Of a DNA stretch of 64,000 bases, positions 10,945 to 23,549 are shown in pieces; position 1 is the stretch's first letter, and every line of letters begins with the position of its first letter. The notes beneath the pieces were generated by a model. That model was not told the origin of the DNA and ran no database searches. It saw only the letters and a program-made list of their open reading frames with translations. Both the position numbers and the translations under genes were made by a program. This DNA comes from Caprimulgus europaeus (Eukaryota; Chordata; Aves; Caprimulgiformes; Caprimulgidae), in NCBI GenBank assembly GCA_907165065.1, contig OU015543.1, forward strand, positions 11,287,501 to 11,351,500, given 5' to 3'.

Positions 10945-13385
10945 TAAGATAGATTTTTTCCTTTGGATAAGTTATCTCGTCATAGCCATGTGTAGGTTTC
11001 TCTCCCACCTTTTCTGAACTAACTTATTGTCTACTCCAGGATTTAGATCATCATCTTTGCACTTTGTAGGTGTCTTTCTTTGTAACTCAAGTTTTCCTCT
11101 TGGTGTTGTATAGTTATATCTGATGTGCATGAGCCCAGACTGCCCAAGGGTTGGCAGGACAACTGTCCTTGCTATGTCTAGGTGAGATACTCTCCTGGAA
11201 CTACCATTTGCCTCTTGATTTTCCTGGAAATGTAAGGGTTCAAGTAAGGGAGAGAGAAAAAAGGGAATACTTAGATGACCTGAAAGGTCTTACTGCCAAT
11301 TTCTAATATGAACCTGAAGTCTGTAAAATGATGACAAGTATGGGAAATTGTAAGAGGCTGGCTGACATTTCAGAGTACAAATATCCACAGCTTCATCCAG
11401 ATTGCAAAATATTAATGATTTCAAATGGAAAAATCTAATGGGCCAAACATTGGCTTCTCTTTTCTATTTTAGGGACACCTAAAATATGCTTTTTGTTGTT
11501 TTCTAAGAGAAACTAAGCATATTCTGGAAGTGAAGTGAGTATTAGAAGAAAAAAACAACCGAAACAACAAATCCCAAACTTCATCAATATTCACACACAT
11601 TGTCAGTTTTAAGATAAAAGTACAGATCAAGACTTTCATCAGGTTGAGAATATCTTTTTAAAATTAATAATTTGGTTTCAAATTCTTCAAGTTATAATAC
11701 TTGGATACTTTTCTGGCACTCAAGGTTATTAACCAGTAGGTAGTAGCTTGAAATTTATGCTTTTTCTTCAGGGTTCCTGTTTCACTTTCAGGTTCTTAAT
11801 TCCAGAATAGTAAGGTTGGGTTTAACACCAACAAATTCAAGAATGATATTTAAAGTAACTCAACTGCAATTTTTCTGGATTTCCTGAAGAAAATTACTGA
11901 CTTCTGTAATTTTTCTGAAAAGCAAGGATGGATCTCTATTCTCCTTTCTACTGTTTTATATTTTACACATCCAAACAGACACTAAAGTTTCTTTAGACTC
12001 TTTTGTGAGTCTTATTTTTAATATCTATTTATTTTTTATTATCTACACAGCAGGCAACGTGCCAGCCTCACGGTCAGGTGCAGTAATCCAACGAGTGTCT
12101 AATTTTCAATTGCACACTCACAAATTAAACTGCAGCTGCTGTCCACAGTGAACCTGATCTGCTCGCCGAGACATCATTAAGGAAAATCAATTAATTTTTC
12201 CATTCTCCCAAATGATGCTGAAGTTGAATAGGAGGAGAAGGAAGAGAAAAGGGGGGAAAAAAAAGGACTTCTGTGTCTATTGTGTTGGAAAGATAAAACC
12301 AATGGTATTGAGTAGCCAGGTTAACGTAGGTCAGTTACAGCTAGAAAGAAAGGAGATACAAGTAGTTTATATTACATTTTAGATATGAAAATGAGAGCTG
12401 GTCAACCATAAAACAAACCTGCTTGGTACTCAAGCATGACTCCTTTATTTATTTTTTTTACCAGGTAACTTTTTCCATGTACTTCTGTTTTATAATCCTG
12501 GCTTGAGATGAGTTAAATATGAATGGAAAATGTTATATTAAAAAGTAGCTGAAAAACTTGACACTGGCTTCAAACTCCTGGAGGTTCAGGGATTTATTAT
12601 AATTCGTTAAAAATTAACTGTAAAAGAAGTCTTTGGAAAATGGGATATATTACAGTAGGAATTTTTAATTTTTTTTCTTTTTAATCATGAGCCAGATGTG
12701 GAAAAAAAGCAAAGACAATTCTTAATTGAAACTCATTGCACAGGGCAAAAGATAGACCTCTGAAGAAAAATCCATTAGGATGGCTTTTATGAAATTAAAT
12801 TGAGCTGAGTGCATTCCAGGTTTTAATGGAAATTAAAAAATATCTTTTTTTTTTTTTTTTAAGGATGGTCATTTCAATTTGGGTATATTAACCAATTTTT
12901 AGAAATGCTGTAGTTGATATTCACTACAAAAAACTTTTATTGGGTTCAAAAGATTAAATGCTCAACTCAAACCACTATTTTTCCAAGTTCCTTTTTGAAG
13001 ATGAGCATATTCTGATGATAATCTGAAATGAATCATCAAGAACTAAGTTGGCCAGAGAGAATTAATCCTATTCAAACATCCACACTAAGACTTTAATGAA
13101 ACAAGTGCTTGTTATAATTATATTTTCTTATGGAAATGATAGCTAAAAGCAAAATAAACCCAAATCATTTTAGGAGAAAATAACATTAATACCTGTAATT
13201 GTTCTAAAAATGTTGCACTTGAATTAATTAGATGCTATTATATACTAAATTTTTTAAGATGGTATAAACAAATGTCTACTAGCCAGAGCAGTTATTCATT
13301 AAATGTTTCAATCCATGCATTTACAGAATTTTCAGACAACTGATAAAACACCATTCATAGACAAGTGAACTTCTTTTTCCTTTAA
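10945..13385. other. Unique noncoding stretch
   Basis: I see no gene. The stretch is AT-rich with a 16-base T run at about 12845-12860. A conserved-looking block at 12045-12240 is listed separately. Confidence 0.55.
12045..12240. promoter_or_regulatory. Candidate conserved noncoding element
   Basis: The block has scattered CpGs ('aacgtgcc', 'cacggtc', 'aacgagt', 'ctcgccgag') in otherwise CpG-poor DNA. It has an E-box CAGCTG at 12133-12138, CAATTG at 12107-12112 and clustered homeodomain-type cores ('cattaagg', 'atcaattaattt') at about 12174-12198. No frame or repeat accounts for it. Enhancer identity is an inference from composition. Confidence 0.27.
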
Positions 13386-13465
13386 AAAATAAAATAAAAT
13401 AAAATAAAATAAAATAAAATAAAATAAAATAAAATAAAATAAAATAAAATAAAATAAAATAAAAT
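13386..13465. repeat. (AAAAT)16 microsatellite
   Basis: This is an uninterrupted run of 16 copies of AAAAT on the plus strand (ATTTT on the minus), preceded by a short A run. Because 5 and 3 are coprime, the minus strand stays open in all frames and encodes a repeating ILFYF pattern. That produces two spurious frames of 67 and 99 codons. A perfect tract of this length is likely polymorphic. Confidence 0.98.
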
Positions 13466-14730
13466 ATATGGGTGGTAGGATAAGAAAACCAGAAAGTTTC
13501 CTTTATATGGAACAGATGATGCAACAGGATTGTGTGATCTCAGAGGACTACAAGAAGCTTGCCGTGCGATGCTGAGACTGCTCCTAGGTTGTACAGAAGC
13601 AAGAGGAAATAAATCACGGTAATTGAGCAGCATCTCCAGCAGTGTCAGCACCCAGCAGTGTTGGATCTGGTAAGGAGACATCCTACTCCTGGGAATTTTA
13701 ACCTCAGAAACAGAATAAGTCTGAAAGTAGAGGAGGTTTTTGTTTTAGAACATTAAAATTATGAATTTTCAGGGGATGGGGAGCAGGAGAAGACACATAG
13801 GCTCTGTGGGTCAATCATCACTATTTTCTGAGGAAGTTTCTTGATAGAAAATGTGGAGACCGTGTCTGTCCTTCCTTGAAGGTGATCTCTGGTGGAGCCA
13901 GAGTGAAGGGAAGGAAACACCATAAAACCTGCACTCAAAAGCCACAGCAAATGGGTACACGTGTTGCCCTTCCCACTTTACACTGTTTTCTTTTTCTGAA
14001 TCATAAGTAAAAATTACCAAAAAATTTCAAAATACAAAATTTGTGATGAGATGAAGGATCAGACTGAGGTGTGGGAAATTCCTCCCTCTGCCCCCAGTCT
14101 CCTTCACATCCAAACAAACACACACCCCCATGTACCAGCAGGTACAAACCATACACTTAGTCAGATCATTATCAACCCTACCCGATGCCATAATACACCT
14201 GAGCGATCACATCACTAAGTAATTAACTAAGTAATCAATCAATTAATTATAAAGGAAAGTTACTCTTGTAACACAAATCAGTTTAGGAGCTCTGCTTTCA
14301 GAAATGAAGTATTTACTAAAAGAACTAAAGAAACAGAGCCACCATTGTTTGCAGGAAAGACTCTGTTATTCTTAATTAACTTTTCTGAGTGTAGGTAGCA
14401 CTCAAATGACCAAAGACTAAATCATCAGCTAGTGTGAATGAGCACAGCACTGGTAAAGGAGATCAGTATTCCTCGTGATGGTTGACAGTCTGGCTCCAGT
14501 TTTCAGCTATTAGCAGAATAATCCCAGAAAAGGCAAAGTTTTCATTAATTTTTTTGGATAAAACATATTAAAATAGACTTTTCTTTCCCTCTACAATTTT
14601 TATGTACCCTTAGTTCTTCTGGGACCTGAGCATCACTGAGCTTGACTGCACTCCATCAAGAGTGAGATGTATGATATGGAGAAGTGCTGCCAGAAACTGT
14701 GATATTTTGGAGAAAGGACCTGTTGACTAA

Positions 14731-14792
14731 TGAAATAATTTTTTGAAATAAATGAAATAAAAATTGAAATAAATTGTTGAAATAAATGAAAT
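14731..14792. repeat. Degenerate GAAATAAAT tandem tract
   Basis: 'tgaaataaatgaaat' and its shortened versions recur about five times with variable spacing. The tract is low complexity and no element boundaries are visible. Confidence 0.75.
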
Positions 14793-17179
14793 TTCGATAC
14801 CCAGACACCTGCTCCCTAGGGCTGCTGCAAAGACCCTGTTTTGCTTCTGCACACTGAATCTGTATCTTCAGCACACACTGAAAAGCATTTCCCACAAAGA
14901 GGAATATGGAAGAACGTAGAAAATAAGATAATTTATATCAGGTCATTTAGAGCAAATCTACAGTTTTATTTTCTAGATCTGAACATGACTTCTACCATTG
15001 CTGAAATAAATAATGGATTGGGGTTTTTTTTTGGTTTGGTTTGGCTTTTTTATCAATCCATCATCTGTAAACTAGGTAACACATCCTTTGCCTTTATTTT
15101 TCTACCTAAAGCATAGGATTTGGGGGGGATATACAATGTTCTGCTGAATAGTCAGAGATCCTGGCTGTGATCTGGGTTTATTACAATAAAAATTAAAAAA
15201 AAAGAAATGGTACTACCTAATTCTACCCTGCAGCCATTATGCCTGTAAGCAGCAAGCCATCCCGTGTGGGTTATTCTGGAGAGGTGCACCACGGACATAA
15301 AAAATCTCCTCCAGATGGTTTGAAAGACCAAAACATGCTGGAATTTGGGGCTCAATCTCTCCAATGAACTTTTATACCTGGGGAGAAAGGGGAAAGACTG
15401 TGTTTATAGTCCAAACTTTCCATCACTGGTCCAAAACTACCAGCACTACTGCCTGCTTCTAATATTGCTGAACACTCAGAAGAACCAACCAAGATTTATC
15501 TTATGACCATATATTTTAACAGAGCTTTACTTGAAATATTTTTCCTTGCTTTTTTTCCCTGATAGGGTCACAACTAAATCAATGTAGATGCAATGTGGAC
15601 AGCAGAAATCTGTGCTTAAGGTAGCCAAGATGGTGTCACTACTCCTCAAAATATTTATTTGCTAATGCTGAAGTGAAGCTTTAACTAGGACAGGAATTTG
15701 CATATTGTGAGGGCTTTTCTTTGCCTACTTATGTGCCCATCTGTTCCTAGAAATATTAAGGAACCTGGACTATGAGTTATGTTATTGTAGATAAAATACA
15801 ACTCATATATTTGGCTCTCTTGAATATCATTTTTAAAATAAATGCAAATACATATGAAACAGCAAGCATGAATTTCCACTGAGGAATACAAAATGATATT
15901 TTTTGGGGAAGGTAGAATAGGAGGTTTTTGGATGATTTGTTGACAAAACCCCATAATGGAGAAGGGCAACACATTTTCCATGATTTCTCAAAAAGCCTGA
16001 TGTAAAGTTTCTACTTTTCATATTGACATCATGGTTTTGTCTTAGACAATACGAAAGCCAGAGCTCCTGACTGCACCGTTACCACAGCTCTGTGAGCAGA
16101 GAGAGATCTCCTTGTATTGTTCAGATATAAAGGTATTTATTAGGAGTTCATTAACTGATCACTTAATTAAATGAAACATACATCTGGGAAAATCTAATAG
16201 ACTGCTAACAGTGGAGTGTAAATTGATGATAATGTTTGCTGGTATCATAGTTTATGTAGGAAAAAGGCTTGGACTAGAAAATATTATCATTAAATATTCT
16301 TTTTTTTTAATAAAGTAGTGCTAAGGCATTACTAAATATAATATTTATGCACTGAATTTTAATGCATCAGTTATTAACAAGCCCAAGAACTGACTTTCCA
16401 TCCAGTTCCCCCAGCTTGGGTTGGACATGTCAATAAATGCTGTCTGCTATGCAGCGTATTTGGGGACTCAGAGAGTTCCCTCAGCTTTCAGTAAATGAAT
16501 AACAAGCTAAAAATCTTTGCTACGTGTCCAGCAGTGTAGTGTGCTTTGCCAAATACAACCCTAAGGGCTCCTGCTTTAGGGGGATGCAGAAAAATGGGTG
16601 AGAAAGACTATTTTTTGGAAATTTCCATTTTAAGAAAAAATAGCAATATCATTTCTGGAAATGCTGTTTGCATATACATTTATATATGGGGCAGGGGCAG
16701 AAAATTCACTCCTCCTGCCTCTCCTTAGAGCTGGTTGGGTTTTGGGCACCTCTAGCTTATCAGCAAGGCATTTGCATCTTGCAAAGCTGGCTCAGGCTCT
16801 GTTTCCATGAGAACTTGTTGAATGTTCTCCCCATTTTACAGAGCCCTGGAGTATATGTTCTTGTAATCATGGCTTTGATCCTATGTTTGACTGCTAACAC
16901 CAGTGTGTTCGAACACTTCCAACTGGAAAACTCATCTGTACAGAGCAGATCAGTGACAAACCTGTTCTTCTGACAGTAGTAAAAAAAATAATAACCAAAC
17001 TATTAAGATTGCTTTACATGGAGATGAGCAAAAGTATCTACAAGCAGATGTCAGTTATTTAATTGGCTTAATCTTTTGTTCTCTGCTGATTCAGACAAAA
17101 AGCTCAGAAATCTGTCATTATGCAGCTTTTCTTATCTATGAAGTCTGAATCTATTATACTGAGGTAGCATGTTTTTAAT

Positions 17180-17330
17180 CCACTCTGCTCGGTGTGACCT
17201 CATGGCTGTGAGATCGCATTGTCATATCTAAACACTTAATTGTGTGGGCTTCATGTAGACACGGGGAGATTAAACTTGATGGATTTGGACACGAGATAGC
17301 TAGATGTAGGCTATTGGCCTCCTGTTTTGC
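17180..17330. promoter_or_regulatory. Candidate conserved noncoding element
   Basis: The block contains 'cacttaattg' (17233-17242), an NKX2-type CACTT core fused to a TAATT homeodomain core, plus isolated CpGs near 17190, 17215, 17264 and 17292. It is unique sequence without a sustained frame. The regulatory reading is inferred. Confidence 0.2.
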
Positions 17331-20300
17331 TTTGTTTCTAGAGACAGGACACTTCATACAATATGTATGTGGCACCAAGCAGCTCCCATTTTATCCAGGA
17401 CTGAATCTAATCCTTACAGAGGCAACAAATTTCTTCACAGTTTGTTGTTATTATAACAAGAATATAAGGTTTGCAGCTGTGCAACAGTTTGCAATTCAAA
17501 TCTACTTTTCTCAACCAACCAGTTACCATGAACAAGTTCAGCTTTGCTTTGTTAGTCATTCTCCTAAAAGATAAGTTTTTGAAATTTGCTACTTTTGAAA
17601 ACTTTATTGAAAAGGGGGAAGAGATGATACAGCTGAAACGATACTATGGTGACATAACAAAGAACAGTAAAGGTCAGACCAGATTAATTTGCTACAGGAT
17701 CAGCTGGAGAATATTAAACCTCTTAACTGTAATCCTTTGATAACCAGTCCTATAATGTAATCATCAGTGTACATCCAATAACACACATGTTAATTACTTT
17801 AGAATTATATTTTTCATTTTTAATCAAAAGGCAAATTTTAAAAGATGCCACCACTACCACCACCTTCCAACAGCTAAACTAACTCATTTCCACTAAAAAG
17901 AGACTATTTTTATGAGATGGCAGGGAAAAAGTCAGCCTGGAAAATATCCTTATGAAGGAAGCATCTGTCACAAGTCAAAATGTTATCACTGGTCCCTGGA
18001 GAGACCCAGGAGAGGTACAAACAGAAGTGAAATAATTGGTGCTGAATTTTGATGGGCAAAGTGTGGATTTTGTGGTCTGGGGAATGTGTTATTAAGCTGG
18101 GTCTGAGCAGTTCACCCCCCTCAACCTTGGGCTAGATATGAAACCCTTGGAAATCCAAGTATGGAGGAGAAGGAGGAGGGTTTGTTCATGCACAGAGAAT
18201 TTAATATTCATGGAGATGGGGCAGCTGCTTTGCATGAGATCCACAGGAGCACTTTGTCACCAAGCCCAGAACCATGTCCCAATTCAGCTGCCTCTACTCT
18301 GGCAAAGCCCACCCTCCACAACCCCCCTGAGCCCATCAGAGTGAGAACCAGAGCTTGGTGCCAACTGTGCAGGAGTTCATCTGCTACGGGGATAAATGTG
18401 TGGGAAATATCAGGCTGCAACCCACACATTTCTGTAACTGTTCAAGAAATAATTAACTGCCCTCAAAAAAAGGAAGAGCACTTGTGGGTGTGCTGCACAG
18501 CTTGTGTCTGCACATGTCTTCCAGAAAGGTGACAAAATACTTCAACTCTTAAAAATTAGGAAAAAAACCCCCTATGAATTGATAGCAACCTTCTCTCCAA
18601 GCCAAAATATGGTTATGCTGAAAAATTGACTTTACTGAGGGTGGTGAAGCGCTGAAATATTCTGGTCTGTCCACTTCTTCGATGACTAAATAGAAATTTC
18701 AAGGTGTAATTTTAAGCATTCACTGTATAACAGTTGGTAAAATCTTAGTAAACAAGTTGGTAAACCTCTCTCTCCTCATTTCAAAAGAGCAGAGATCAAG
18801 CTGGACTGAATCTGGATGGCATGGTCCAACCTTTAACAGAAAGGGCAAACACTGTTTTCCTTAAAGTAGCTTGTAAAGTCTTAAAGTCCTTGGGAAAAAA
18901 CCAATCCCATGGGTACTCTGAGAAAGAGTATTTATACATGACTTCAGTTCCAAATGTGCTGTAAAAGTCTGGATGTACCCAATTATAACAATGTCCTTTT
19001 TGATCCTGACAATATCATCATTTCACAGTAAAATTTCAGATTTCCATAACTCTTGCTTTGTTTTCAACATCCTTTCCAGTGAATTTTGCTAACTGGAGCT
19101 GGATAAACAAGTTCAACAACAATTGCTGGGTTGAGGTGTAAGGTTCCTCCAGAATAAAATAACCACTTCAATTTCTGAAGATGAATATTTGAAAATAACA
19201 TTTCTCTGGCATCCAGCTGTGCCATGCAGCTTTCTGGATGGGTGAAGTATTTTAAGGTCTTGGGAAACCAGAGTTCAGCTCACTGCATCAACCTTCCTCT
19301 GAGAGCTCAGGTGAGTTACCTGAAGTATATTTATATTTATCACCTGGCAAATAATGTGCTGAATCCCTGCATGTGCTGAAAGAACTGAGTCAGGGGGGAA
19401 ATTGAGTTTGGGAGGAGGTCTCTCCAAAGTGACTTGCAGTTTTTGGTGTATTCTAATTTTCAGGCCCTTCCTCCTTTGATCAAGACTATGTTCCAAACAA
19501 AATGCTTCCACCAAAAACAAAATCACTCGGACAAACCCCTGAAGCAGCAGCAGCACTTGCACTTTCCACTGATAACTGATCCAAACATGTCATTGTCCTT
19601 AAAGAAAAAAAAAGAAAAAGAAAAAAGAAAGGGAAGTTGACCTTAGGGGCAATTCTTGCTCTGGGTTGTGCTGTAATGCAATAGGATTTATAAAACTTTA
19701 ATTGCAGTTGGTTTGCTATAAATGCTTAATGAAAACATGATGTCCAAATGGCTGTTGGAGGGTATTAGTGACTAGGCAGAGTTACAGAGCTGTAGTGCTG
19801 TAAGTAACCTAGCAATGGGTAGAAGTTACAAAGGATTCACATTTATTCCTCTTGCATCCTTTCTAAAAACGTGGCAGGGTGACCAGGGTGTGTGATGTGT
19901 TTGTGTGCGTGGACACGTCCATGTGCATGGAATTACACAGCCACAGTCCGATCAGCTCGCCTGGGAAATGTTAGTTTGTGTGGGAAGGAGATTACACCAT
20001 GTGAAATCGCTTTTAATTGAACCTTTAAAGGTTTGTTTAGTCAAAGAAATGCTCAGAGCTAGCTCACAACTCATTCTTCTGCAGAGGACTCGCTTTTGGT
20101 GACATCATCAGTGCCTTCTACAGTGAACTGAGCTGGAGGATGGAAGGGGAGAGGTGGGGGGGTCTCATTTGCACCCGCAGCCCCATGCTCACTCACTGCC
20201 AAATGCCAGTGAGCTGCTGCACAACTCCCCAACCTCCCCATCTGCAGGGCAGGCTCATACCACCCTGGAGTCTCATCCTTTCCAGCAAAGCCCTTTATAA

Positions 20301-20333
20301 CTCACTTTTGTTCCCTTCCTTATCCTGCATCCT

Positions 20334-20707
20334 GAGGAGACTGAGAGGAGATCTCATGGTGGTCTAGAACTTCCTCCCAAGGGGAAGAGCAGGGGCAGGC
20401 GCTGAGCTCTTCTCTCTGGCCACCAACGCCAGGAGCAGAGGACATGGCAGGAAGATGTGGCAGGGGAGGGTGAGGTTGGCCATGAGGAAAAGGTTCTTGA
20501 GGCAGAGGGTGGTGGAGCACTGGCACAGGCTCCCCAGGGAGGTGCTGATGGCCCCAAGCCTGACAAGATTCCAGCAGCATTTGGCCAAGGCCCTCAGGGA
20601 CATGGTGTGAATGTTGGGATTGTCCTGTGCAGGGACAGGAGTTGGACTCCATCATCCTTGTGGGTCCCTCCCAACTCACAACAGTCTATGATTCTGTGAT
20701 TCTATGA
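20334..20707 (+). repeat. CR1 LINE 3' fragment
   Basis: The plus strand has the CR1 3' region in order: 'ctgagaggagatctcatgg' followed by 'tggtctag'; 'aggttcttgaggcagagg'; 'ctccccagggaggtgctgatgg'; 'ggagttggactccatcatcc'; 'gggtccctcccaactca'. It ends in the tail repeat 'ctatgattctgtgattctat'. Frames of 70 to 119 codons on both strands here are CR1-derived and do not represent a gene. The upstream LINE frame is missing. Confidence 0.95.
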
Positions 20708-20924
20708 AGTGAAGGGTGGAGAAAGAAGAGGATCCTACCAGGTGTAACGTGTTCTTTTGTCCAAGAGTTTACTCCTGGATGCAGATCAATTAAAAAGAGA
20801 CTTCACATAATGATTTTCTTTTTTTTTTTTTTTCCCCTGTAAAAGAAAGGGAGAACAGCACCAGAGAAGCTCATGGCTGTTCTCACTCATGTGGCTTCCT
20901 GAAGCTTTTACTCTGCACCATTTA

Positions 20925-21140
20925 CCCTGCATAAATCAATTGCCAGAATATTAGTGCTTTGCTTCCTTGTTTACTCTGAAAGATTACGTCCCATTAGCAG
21001 ATTTGTCTTGTAATCGAACTGAAGTGTAAAATGCCAATGTCCTGACAACCTGAATGGGCAGGATTAACTGCTGCAGACATCTCTGTCCTCTTTTGAAACA
21101 TTTTGATTGAGCATAATTAATCCAACTGAACTGATAGGAT
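20925..21140. promoter_or_regulatory. Candidate conserved noncoding element
   Basis: The block contains a forkhead-type TGTTTAC at 20968-20974, CATTAGC at about 20992-20998, and an overlapping homeodomain/OTX-type 'taattaatcc' at 21114-21123. CpGs survive near 20987 and 21015. It matches no repeat and keeps no long frame. The reading is by composition and motif clustering only. Confidence 0.27.
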
Positions 21141-22589
21141 GATGGATGCTTCTAGCCACAGTGGTTTGTAAAGTGAAACAAGGCTGGATGTATAGATCAT
21201 AGCAAGATAAAGAGGCAATGACAGACAATGCCTTCTGGTTTTACAGGGCTTTTTTTTCTTCATATGACTACATCCCAGTGGCAAAGGACAAACCTCAATT
21301 AGGAGTACCTATTTCTGTCAATTCATTTTTGGAGCACCCTGAAAGCACATATATAATTTTGATCATCTCCTTAAGTGTCAGTTTGGCCTCCAGATCTAAT
21401 CACCTTCAGCAGTGGCAGCGTGTGGGCTGCCCTTGACCTCAACACAAGTGTTATCAAATCAGAGATTTTGTTACCACCGCAGCTCTCTCAAGCACATTTT
21501 CTCATCAGGGTCACACACACCATTGATCTAGCAGGAAAAAGCTTCAGAAGAGGCAGAACCTGTATTTTCTACATTGCATTAATCCAGCAGCAAAAGGGTT
21601 TTCTGTCCCTGACTGGATTCCTGAGCCTGTAAAGTGTTTGAAGTTGCAACGCTCAGAGGTAAACTCCAAAGTTTTTAAAAGGGTGTAAGGCAAATTAAAC
21701 ACTGACATTGCCTTTTAGCAAGAAAAAAAGTGAGTTCAGACAATTTCCACACACAGTCCCATCACCCAAAGGCCACAGAGTGAACCCCAAAATCACCATG
21801 ATCAGGGTTGTCTGACCATTGCACCACAAACTCAGAGCTCCCCTTCTCTTCCTGGCCAGCCTGGCCTTTGCCATTGCTGTTTACTTACTATTTTTATAAC
21901 TTTGTCCGTCACATCTGCTCTGAAGGCTCAGGGCCAAAGCGGTGATTGAGGGCTAAAATGAGAGTGGTTTTTACTCATGGGATAATGAAAAAGGAGACAC
22001 TAGTCCAGCAGGTACCAGTACCCAGGGCAAGAACATGAGAAATGACCCAACTTTGCAGTTAGCCTGAGTTATTTTTATCTTTACATTTTTTTCTGCCGTA
22101 GCTTTTAACCCTTGTCTGTAAACAAAGATGGAAAGTCTGAAGAAACAAGGATGAAAAGATGCTTCGCGATTCTTCAGGGCACAGCCTTCAAGTTTAGTTT
22201 GCAGAGGCGTCATTGTTCTAGTTTACCAAAAATATTTGAGTTTCTTGTCCCTAACCAAAATTAAGTTAGAAATCTTGTAAAAAACCAGTATTATTGTGGT
22301 TAGTTCCTCTAACTGATCCTGGAATTACAGAAGCATGAAACAACGAAGAAAAGGAAAAAAAAAGAAAAATCAGAAGATATGTGTTGCCACGTGCCTTTAT
22401 TTTCAATGCCTATGAAGATAACATCATTTACTGTCTCCTTCACGTGTGAAAACACCTCCTACAGCTTGACTCAACTTCTCAGGCTTCTGCAAACTCTTTG
22501 CACATCACACACACACCTCACATTAGAAATCAAGAGGCAAAATGAAATGATACCCAAAGGAGATGAAAAGAATTTGCTGGGGTTGGATT

Positions 22590-22800
22590 TCTGAGCGGAG
22601 CCACTGCAGCCCTCTGCTCGCTGGATGGGAAGGTCAGCGAGTGCATCACTGGGGAGTCATATTCTGCTTTATTATTATATAACACCTATCTCCGGAATTA
22701 AAGCTTAATCCCAAACTGTGGCTTGGAGTACAAATCAGAAAGGACTCGCTTATATTATCAGTAACACAATCACCCAGTTTTCTAATGGTACAGTAATTTC
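22590..22800. promoter_or_regulatory. Candidate conserved noncoding element
   Basis: CpGs cluster at about 22596, 22620, 22638 and 22694 in CpG-poor DNA. The block includes a 6-bp inverted repeat CTCGCT/AGCGAG (22617-22641) and 'taaagcttaatccc', which carries an OTX/PITX-type TAATCC core. No repeat or gene explains it. Confidence 0.2.
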
Positions 22801-23192
22801 AGCAGAAGCAACAGAGATGGGTTTGTTTTTTTTTAATCTGAACCACCATGTCAGGGAAATGAAGCTCTAGTTCTCCTTTGCTGTGAGCCTACAGCAGCTG
22901 TCCAGAAAATAATGTCTCTTGCCAGCGCTTTGATGAAACACACAGATTTTTCTCTGGCATTGGGTGCCAAACATGCTGCTGATAGAAGCAATAAATCCAC
23001 ATCCAAAACCTAAAAATAATATTGGGATTGTTTTAAATTAAGGTTACGGAATATGGATTTAATTAGACCCTGCATGGATTCTGAATAGCAATTATTACAT
23101 ATTTGTTCAGGTTTAAGTATTTTTATAGGATTTTTTTTTTTTTTAATCCTGTTAGAATATTTTTCCTATGGGATGGGGATCATCTTTGTGAG

Positions 23193-23300
23193 AGGAAGAA
23201 TGGTCTTGTGGTTAAGGCTGGCCTGAGACTTAGGAGATCTGGGTTCGATTGCTGGCTCTGCCACAGACAGCCTGTGTGAGCTTGGGCAAATCATTTAACA
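23193..23300 (+). repeat. MIR-type SINE, 5' half
   Basis: This is the clearest MIR in the window. 'cttgtggttaaggctggcc', 'gagatctgggttcgattgct' followed by 'ggctctgccaca', and 'gtgagcttgggcaaatcatt' follow the tRNA-derived head and the start of the core closely, including the B-box-like 'gggttcgattg'. It stops abruptly in the 'catttaac' segment. The rest of the element appears to resume at about 23550. Confidence 0.88.
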
Positions 23301-23549
23301 GCCAGCTTTATTTTTTTTCTTAAAATAAAAGTCCAAGGCCCAGTTAAAGCATCTAAAAGATGTGGCTGCTGAGAACTGCTGAGTGCTCAGCATTAAAAAA
23401 AAGATGAAAAAAAAAAGGAGGAGGAGAAGATGGAGAAGATGAAGGAGGAGGAGAAGATGGAGGGAAAAAAAAGCTGGCTGCCTATCTAAGAGTTGTCCTC
23501 TTTTGGTCCCTTCAGTGAATGCTAAGAATTTCTGGAAATCTGTCCCTTC
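23301..23549. repeat. Purine-rich insert interrupting MIR
   Basis: About 250 bases separate the two MIR halves. From about 23394 to 23472 the plus strand is almost entirely A and G apart from T in 'gatg' units. A 19-base core 'aggaggaggagaagatgga' occurs at 23416-23434 and 23443-23461, a 27-bp period. I see no target-site duplication, so whether this is an insertion or local expansion is undecided. Confidence 0.55.

Larger units (their letters stand above)
13466..20333. other. Unique noncoding stretch
   Basis: I see no gene. It contains a degenerate tandem tract at 14731-14792, A-rich runs (for example 19601-19636), and conserved-looking blocks near 17180-17330 and 19865-20105. Slightly GC-richer sequence begins around 18000. 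Open frames reach 123 codons (18161-18532) without family resemblance. Confidence 0.5.
20708..23192. other. Unique noncoding stretch
   Basis: I see no gene. A T run sits at about 20819-20833 and another at 23131-23144. Two conserved-looking blocks (20925-21140 and about 22590-22800) are the notable content. Confidence 0.5.

Noticed and set aside
13321..13681. Minus-strand frames of 67 and 99 codons rich in a repeating ILFYF pattern
   Set aside because: They are translations of the (ATTTT)n microsatellite, which cannot contain a stop in any frame on that strand.
18720..18800. Weak MIR-core resemblance ('aaacctctctctcctcattt')
   Set aside because: There is only one short segment with no head or tail in order.
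20320..20699. Several overlapping frames up to 119 codons on both strands
   Set aside because: All fall in the CR1 fragment at 20334-20707, and frames on both strands reflect its lower AT content.
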